Assembly: GCA_964401835.1 (NCBI GenBank)
Contig: CAYNZP010000003.1
Location: 124,001 to 188,000 of the forward strand
Length of the DNA stretch: 64,000 nt
From: CAYNZP01 sp964401835
GTDB lineage: Bacteria > Planctomycetota > Phycisphaerae > SM23-33
Reading direction: 5' to 3'
Shown here: positions 58,885 through 64,000 of the stretch, one piece after another
Position numbering within the stretch: position 1 is the stretch's first letter
How the letters are laid out: every line of letters begins with the position of its first letter
Notes under the pieces: generated by a model
The model's input: the letters and a program-made list of their open reading frames with translations, nothing else
Database searches by the model: none
Told to the model about the DNA's origin: nothing
Program-made: the position numbers and the translations under genes

Positions 58885-60879
58885 ATGAATATATCACTGA
58901 ACTGGCTGACGGATTATGTAGACATCAAGCTCTCGGCGGCTGAACTTGGCGATCTGTGCACGCGGATCGGCATGAACCTCGAGGGCATTGTCGAGACCGA
59001 TAGCGATATCGTCCTCGACCTGGAAGTTACGTCCAACCGCCCGGACTGTCTGGGGCATCTCGGCGTGGCCCGCGAGATAGCGGCTGCGACCGGTGCGGAA
59101 TTCAGGCCGCCCGTTATCGACGAGCTTCCAACCAGCGGCAAGGTTGAAGAGCTAACCAGCGTCGAAGTGAAAGACAGCGAGCTTTGCCCACGCTACACGG
59201 CCCGCGTCATCCGCGGGGTTAAGGTAGGGCCAAGCCCAACCTGGCTGGTAGAGAAGACCGAGACGCTCGGAATGCGTAGCGTCAATAACATCGTCGACAT
59301 TACGAACTTCGTGCTGATGGAATACTCCCAGCCGTTGCACAGCTTCGACTACGACAAGCTGGCCGAGAATCGCATCGTCGTGCGTCGCGCAAAAGGCGGC
59401 GAGACGATGACAGCCATCGACGGCACGGACTGTCGCCTGGACAAGAATATGCTGGTCATCGCCGACGCCGAAAAGTGCGTAGCCATCGCCGGTGTCATGG
59501 GCGGGCTTGGCACAGAAGTCGACGAAAACACGACGAACATACTGCTGGAGTCGGCCCAGTTCGACCCGCTCAACGTCCGCCACACGTCGCGGCAGCTGCA
59601 ACTGATGAGCGAGAGCAATTTCCGCTTCGAGCGCGGCGTCGATCCGATAGGCATCGAGATTGCATCCCGTCGTGCGTGTCAGCTGATACTGCAGCTCGCC
59701 GGCGGTGAGCTGGCGGAGGGAATGGTAGACGTCTGGACCCAGCCGTTCGAGGCTCCGCAGGTTTCGCTCCGGCCGACACGAACCAACGCCCTGCTGGGTA
59801 TCGAAGTAGATGCCCAGAAACAGTTCGAGATATTAGAAAGCCTCGAGCTATCCCCGCAGAAGCTAGATGACAAAATAGTCTGTACGATACCGTCGCACCG
59901 CGGCGATTTGCGTCGTGAGGCTGACCTGATAGAGGAAGTAGCACGCCTGGTTGGATATGACGAGATTGTGATGAACGAGAAGGTCGCGCACACGCTGACA
60001 GCCCAAAGCCTGACCGAACGGACGCGAAAGCAGGTCGGTTCGATTCTGACGGCGGCAGGCTTTGACGAGACGGTTACGTTCACCTTCGTCGATGACGAGG
60101 AAGCGAAGTTGTTCGGCTACGACAAGCCGATAAAGGTCGACCAGATGGTGCGACGCACCAACAACGTGATTCGCCCCAGCGTCGTTCCATGCCTGGTGCG
60201 GGCCTGCAAGACAAACCAGGATGCCGGAAACTGCGGCGTGAGCCTGTTCGAGATGTCAAAGGTACTCATCGCTGGCGACAAGACGCTCGAGCAGTGGCAG
60301 CTCGCACTGGCGACCACTGGCGAACTGGGCGACCTGCAAGGCGCCGTCGAGACCGTCGTAGCGGGTTTGAACCCATCGGCAACAGTAAAGGTCACGCCGC
60401 AAACGGCAGCCGGCTTTGAGGCAGGCGCGTCGGCAGCGATAAGCATTAACGACAAGCCAGTCGGCGTCATCGGCTGCATTGCCGGGGACGTCCAGAAGTA
60501 TTACGGTCTGGAACGCAACGTGGCTGCGGCTGAGTTGAGCTTCGATGCACTGCAGGACATAGCCGGAGCGACACGGACGTACAAGCCCGTACCAAAGTTC
60601 CCGGCTGTCGAACGGGATTTGTCGCTGGTCGTGGACGAGTCGGTCAGCTGGCACGAGTTGTCCGAGCAAATCGCTGCGGTAAAACAGCCGATGAGGGTTG
60701 GAGTGGATTATGTAACCACGTACCGCGGAAAACAGATTGATAAAAACCGAAAAAGTGTGACGGTGGCACTGACCTACCGGTCAGATACAGAGACGCTGCG
60801 AAGCGAACAGGTCGACGAGCAGGTGGCGAAGGTTGTCGAAAAAATGAAAAAAAAGTTCAAGGCCGAATTGCGGTCATAA
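58885..60879 (+). CDS. pheT: Phenylalanyl-tRNA synthetase beta subunit, compact form
   Basis: 664 residues, about 130 shorter than the usual 790-800. The N-terminus MNISLNWLTDYVDIKLSAAE passes after about 45 residues straight into DIVLDLEVTSNRPDCLGHLG, so the EMAP-like tRNA-binding domain normally inserted there is missing. The B3/B4 editing domain (VNNIVDITNFVLMEYSQPLH), the B5 domain and the C-terminal ferredoxin-like anticodon domain (FPAVERDLSLVVDE) are present. ATG 58885 is the start of the family N-terminus; the frame is open for 104 further codons upstream through the palindromic leader, without support. pheS is not in this window. Confidence 0.95.
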   Translation: MNISLNWLTDYVDIKLSAAELGDLCTRIGMNLEGIVETDSDIVLDLEVTSNRPDCLGHLGVAREIAAATGAEFRPPVIDELPTSGKVEELTSVEVKDSELCPRYTARVIRGVKVGPSPTWLVEKTETLGMRSVNNIVDITNFVLMEYSQPLHSFDYDKLAENRIVVRRAKGGETMTAIDGTDCRLDKNMLVIADAEKCVAIAGVMGGLGTEVDENTTNILLESAQFDPLNVRHTSRQLQLMSESNFRFERGVDPIGIEIASRRACQLILQLAGGELAEGMVDVWTQPFEAPQVSLRPTRTNALLGIEVDAQKQFEILESLELSPQKLDDKIVCTIPSHRGDLRREADLIEEVARLVGYDEIVMNEKVAHTLTAQSLTERTRKQVGSILTAAGFDETVTFTFVDDEEAKLFGYDKPIKVDQMVRRTNNVIRPSVVPCLVRACKTNQDAGNCGVSLFEMSKVLIAGDKTLEQWQLALATTGELGDLQGAVETVVAGLNPSATVKVTPQTAAGFEAGASAAISINDKPVGVIGCIAGDVQKYYGLERNVAAAELSFDALQDIAGATRTYKPVPKFPAVERDLSLVVDESVSWHELSEQIAAVKQPMRVGVDYVTTYRGKQIDKNRKSVTVALTYRSDTETLRSEQVDEQVAKVVEKMKKKFKAELRS

Positions 60880-60955
60880 TTGCACAAACCCTTTGGAAAA
60901 AAGCGAATATTGAATGGCCAGCGCAGAGGCGATTTTATCGGTTAAAGTTTCGCAA

Positions 60956-60985
60956 TTGGCTTGTCGATGAAATGAATGATATAAT
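60956..60985 (+). promoter_or_regulatory. Promoter of 6S RNA
   Basis: TTGGCT at 60956-60961, an 18-base spacer and a perfect TATAAT at 60980-60985, placing the start of transcription near 60992-60994. Confidence 0.65.
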
Positions 60986-60992
60986 GCACTTG

Positions 60993-61160
60993 CAAACAAG
61001 GCCTCTGCAGTGTTCGCAAATGGCCCTGTGTTTAAAGAACCGACAAACCATTATTGGGAAGCAGAAACTCGGTTGCTACGGCGGTCGGTGAGCTACCCAC
61101 TTAGAAATAATGGGTTCTTAAGCTTGGGTTGCAACGGCACAAGGTGGAGGCTCTTTTTTT
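60993..61160 (+). ncRNA. ssrS: 6S RNA
   Basis: About 168 bases. Like E. coli 6S RNA, it begins with a closing-stem strand (GCCTC) and the phrase CTGCAGTGTTCGCAAATGGC, close to the E. coli CTCTGAGATGTTCGCAAGCGGG. The second conserved strand GGCGGTCGGTGAGCTACCC resembles GCGGTTGGTGAGCATGC. The 3' end GGTGGAGGC pairs with the 5' GCCTC strand, and is followed by eight T. The RNA mimics an open promoter and holds the housekeeping RNA polymerase in stationary phase. A good promoter precedes it. It explains why an ORF in the same stretch looks like nothing known. Confidence 0.82.
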
Positions 61161-61501
61161 TACCCTGCCAAAGCCGATTCACTTCAGGAAAAAACCAAAA
61201 CGAAAGGCCGGTTTCCTACAGTTATGAAATAATTCCAAGTCTATTTTTCTACTGCAACGCCTTGATAATAATGCGATTGCGTTTTAAAGCCGCGTTTTTT
61301 GACTTGAAAAGCCCCCAATAGCGCTAAGATAATATTGACTGGTAAAAGCAGTAAGGGGTTTTAAGAGGACAAATTGATCGGACCCCGGAAAGAGGTTTGT
61401 CAATTTAATACACGCCCTCGAAACAATCCATGGATGGAGCATTCAGGGGATTTTTGCCGCACAACAGTTCAGGAAGCTTGGTTTTATCGGTGAAACAAAA
61501 T

Positions 61502-64000
61502 ATGAGTTGTTATTTAGGAATTGATATCGGCGCAGTTAGTGCCACTGCCGCGATACTGGCGGACAAAAAAACCGCCGAAATAATCGGCGGTATGAGCAGC
61601 TTTTGCATGGTCGACACCAACAACTCAACCGAAAATCAAATCTGCCTTCATCCATACAGCCGAACCAGAGGCAAGCCGGTTGCCGCCGCAACAGAAATAC
61701 TGGAGCAAATAATATCCGCGGTCGGCCCTGATAACGTTTCTGGAATTTGCCTTACCGGAAGCGGCTCCAAACTGGCTGCAGCCAAGTTGGAAGCTAATGT
61801 GGTAAACGAATTTCGTGCCATCGCTGCCGGGCTGGCTGAGTTTGAGATTTCCGCCAGAACCGTATTCGAGATGGGCGGCGAGACATCCAAATATCTGCGC
61901 CTAGCGCAAAATGATGATGACTCTTTCAGCATAGTCGATTACTCAACCAATGGCGACTGCGCCGCAGGGACGGGCAGTTTCATCGACCAACAGGCCGGCC
62001 GGTTGAAATATTCTGTCGAGGAAATCGGCCCGCTTGTCCTCGCTGCCGACCGCGCCGCACAGATAGCCGGCCGATGCAGCGTATTCGCAAAAAGCGATAT
62101 GATCCATGCCCAGCAAAAGGGGTACAACCCAGCCGAGGTCCTTCGCGGCCTGTGCAATGCCGTTGCGAGAAACTTCCGCACGGCTGTCGTGCGTTCTCAC
62201 CCTGTCGAGGCGCCTATTGTCTTTATCGGCGGCGTTGCAGCCAATCACGCTGTTCTGCAGGCATTGCGAGAAGTTTTCGAGTTGGGCGATTCGGACCTAA
62301 TAATACCGCAGCACTTCACGCATATTCCGGCCATCGGAGCAGCAGTTATAGCATCGAAGTCCGCCGAAGCTTCCGGCCTGGGGCATATGAATAAATTGCG
62401 ATCCGCGAGCGATTCGGCTCACGGCACCTTCCCCACCACCAGCGCGCTGGACATGGAAAATGTGCTGCTACTGCGAGACCGGGCTGAATTCGTAGACCCT
62501 GCTTACTGTCAGAAAAAAATGGACGCTTATCTGGGAGTCGACATCGGCAGCGTTTCGACCAATGTTGTTGCTATCGACGAAGACGGCCGGATGATTACCG
62601 AAATCTATACCCAAACAAAGGGCCGGCCTATCGAAGTTGTCGCCGAGTCTCTCAACCAGATCGCCAGTGAATGGGGAGACATTCTTAACGTCCGCGGCGT
62701 CGGTACTACCGGCAGCGGCCGGGAGCTAATCGGAGAGCTTATCGGTGCAGATACGATCAACGACGAGATAACCGCCCACAAGACAGGCGCGACCTTTGTC
62801 GGCCAAAAGCTGCTCAACGGCCAAAAGCCCGACACAATATTCGAAATCGGCGGGCAGGATTCCAAGTTCATCTCGCTACAGGACGGCGTCGTTGTAGATT
62901 TCACTATGAACGACGCATGTGCAGCCGGTACCGGAAGCTTTCTGGAAGAGCGGGCCGAGGAACTGGATATTTCTATAATTGGCGAATTCGCCGAACTCGC
63001 CCTTTCCAGCCAAGCCCCCATCCGCCTTGGTGAGCGATGCACAGTTTTTATGGAGCGCGACGTCAACAGCTATATGCAGCGAGGAGCCGAAAAAGCTGAC
63101 CTCGTTGCGGGGCTGGCCTATTCGGTAGTTTACAACTACATCAACCGTGTTGTGCGCGGCAGAAAAATCGGCGACAGCATCTTCTTCCAGGGCGGAACGG
63201 CATATAACGACTCGGTCGCAGCTGCTTTCGCCGCAGTTACAGGCAAAAAGATAATCGTCCCGCCCCACAACGGAGTTATCGGTGCAATTGGCGTTGCACT
63301 GCTCGCCCGCGACAAGATGAACTCGAACGGCCACAACCGCAGCACTGACGCCATGAAAATCGGAACGTATGTATCCGAGATGCAACAAGCCGGCAAGCAA
63401 AGCGATTCACGTTTCCGCGGTTATGATATGTCGAAGGTGAATTACGAACTCCGCGAGTTTACCTGTAAGGGCTGCTCCAACACCTGCCAGATTCAGGAAT
63501 TCAACGTCGAAAGCGAGAAAACGTATTGGGGCGACAAATGCTCTGACCGCTACCGCAAACGAGCCAAGGCTGACACGAAGCCGGTTATAGAGGACCTTTT
63601 CGCGCTGCGACGTGAGTTGCTGCTGGATGAGTCAAATCTTCCACAAGTTTCGGATTCCGCTGCCACTGTCGGCATTCCATTTACAATGTTCGCACAAGAG
63701 GCACTGCCCTTCTGGCGAACCTTCTTTGCCCATTGCGGCCTGCGGAGCGTACTTTCCGAGCCGACCAATAAAAAGATAATCCAGTCTGGACTCGACAGCG
63801 TAGTAGCCGAACCGTGCTTTCCAATAATCGTTGCCCACGGACACGTAGCTAACCTCATCGAGAAGGATGTCGATTATGTCTTCATGCCGAACATCATCTC
63901 GATGGAAACTAATTGGATGCACACCGAATCGTATCTGTGCCCATGGCATCAGAGCATGCCGTTCATGATTCGCAATGCAGCCGGTCTGATGCAACACGCG
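61502..64000 (+). CDS. Acyl-CoA dehydratase activase with tandem activator domains, 3' end cut by window edge
   Basis: 833 residues visible, open to the right edge; relatives reach about 1,400. Two BadF/HgdC-type ASKHA ATPase domains lie in tandem. The first begins YLGIDIGAVSATAAIL, with cluster Cys in DCAAGTGSFIDQQ and GRCSVFAKSDMIH. The second begins YLGVDIGSVSTNVVAI near residue 342, with ACAAGTGSFLEER and ERCTVFMERDV. A DUF2229-type region follows with CKGCSNTC and CFPIIVAHGH, resembling dehydratase subunits. HgdC uses ATP to pump an electron into 2-hydroxyacyl-CoA dehydratases; the partner here is unknown. Anaerobic and oxygen-sensitive by family. Confidence 0.92.
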   Translation, partial: MSCYLGIDIGAVSATAAILADKKTAEIIGGMSSFCMVDTNNSTENQICLHPYSRTRGKPVAAATEILEQIISAVGPDNVSGICLTGSGSKLAAAKLEANVVNEFRAIAAGLAEFEISARTVFEMGGETSKYLRLAQNDDDSFSIVDYSTNGDCAAGTGSFIDQQAGRLKYSVEEIGPLVLAADRAAQIAGRCSVFAKSDMIHAQQKGYNPAEVLRGLCNAVARNFRTAVVRSHPVEAPIVFIGGVAANHAVLQALREVFELGDSDLIIPQHFTHIPAIGAAVIASKSAEASGLGHMNKLRSASDSAHGTFPTTSALDMENVLLLRDRAEFVDPAYCQKKMDAYLGVDIGSVSTNVVAIDEDGRMITEIYTQTKGRPIEVVAESLNQIASEWGDILNVRGVGTTGSGRELIGELIGADTINDEITAHKTGATFVGQKLLNGQKPDTIFEIGGQDSKFISLQDGVVVDFTMNDACAAGTGSFLEERAEELDISIIGEFAELALSSQAPIRLGERCTVFMERDVNSYMQRGAEKADLVAGLAYSVVYNYINRVVRGRKIGDSIFFQGGTAYNDSVAAAFAAVTGKKIIVPPHNGVIGAIGVALLARDKMNSNGHNRSTDAMKIGTYVSEMQQAGKQSDSRFRGYDMSKVNYELREFTCKGCSNTCQIQEFNVESEKTYWGDKCSDRYRKRAKADTKPVIEDLFALRRELLLDESNLPQVSDSAATVGIPFTMFAQEALPFWRTFFAHCGLRSVLSEPTNKKIIQSGLDSVVAEPCFPIIVAHGHVANLIEKDVDYVFMPNIISMETNWMHTESYLCPWHQSMPFMIRNAAGLMQHA

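Larger units (their letters stand above)
60880..61501. other. 622-base intergenic stretch holding the 6S RNA gene
   Basis: Apart from 6S RNA (about 60993-61160) and its promoter, no gene is supported. After the RNA, 61161-61501 is AT-rich. TTGACT at 61299-61304 lacks a well-spaced -10 box. A 7-bp inverted repeat with a 22-base loop (AAATTGA 61371-61377, TCAATTT 61400-61406) lies about 100 bases before the activase start. Nothing else was recognised. Confidence 0.6.

Noticed and set aside
61010..61321. 103-residue ORF after pheT
   Set aside because: Its first half is 6S RNA with promoter and terminator; there is no ribosome binding site and no recognisable protein.

Overview
The window is a dense stretch of bacterial chromosome, mostly housekeeping genes in short mixed-strand operons. 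Gene content fits an anaerobic planctomycete, probably class Phycisphaerae: an MttB-family methyltransferase, a giant acyl-CoA dehydratase activase, an orphan topoisomerase VI B subunit, GlnRS beside GluRS, a YrdC-phosphatase fusion, a fungal-like ketol-acid reductoisomerase and a DUF2203 protein. This placement is inferred from gene content; no rRNA or ribosomal protein is present to confirm it. No integrase, transposase, phage gene or CRISPR array was seen.

Layout. 1-2.4 kb: bioA (cut by the left edge) overlapping a SAM hydrolase gene, then pcm. 2.4-9.9 kb: recG, a gene-poor stretch with a 26-codon Gly/His ORF, an mttB homologue, a spacer with an 11-copy 10-bp G-rich array, hisI, trkH and trkA. 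9.9-11.5 kb: rpiB and the YrdC-phosphatase fusion, reverse strand. 11.6-15.7 kb: HAD phosphatase, ABC permease, ABC ATPase, VTT membrane protein and LolA-like lipoprotein in one tightly overlapping operon. 15.8-19.4 kb: rhodanese, anchored MsrB-MsrA and a hybrid histidine kinase. 19.4-25 kb: tmRNA, a sodium symporter, smpB, rsmB, fmt. 25-31.5 kb: top6B with a histone-H1-like tail, DUF2203, truB, a second rpiB, and divergent aroC and aroA. 31.6-42.3 kb: recA, thpR, a PfkB kinase, gltX, glnS, a DRE-TIM aldolase, and an amidase operon headed by metG. 42.4-46.8 kb: a surface-glycan operon. 46.9-52.9 kb: ilvC, a response regulator, and an Mla-type lipid transport operon that also encodes a STAS protein and an RsbW-like kinase. 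52.9-61.2 kb: nudix, rhomboid, thrC, dapB and nfi, then dxr, a palindrome-rich leader, pheT and 6S RNA. 61.5 kb to the right edge: the 5' part of the acyl-CoA dehydratase activase gene.

How the genes work together. tmRNA and SmpB, the two core trans-translation components, lie within 3 kb of each other. The Mla operon probably maintains outer-membrane lipid asymmetry, and its kinase/STAS pair suggests control by phosphorylation. The LolA-like operon probably moves lipoproteins or lipids across the envelope. aroA/aroC, hisI, ilvC, thrC, dapB, bioA and dxr cover steps of amino acid, biotin and isoprenoid synthesis. The observations most worth follow-up are the kinase-STAS-Mla operon, the nested palindromes before pheT, the G-rich array before hisI, the orphan top6B with a palindrome across its promoter, and the unusual active-site residues in AroA and AroC.
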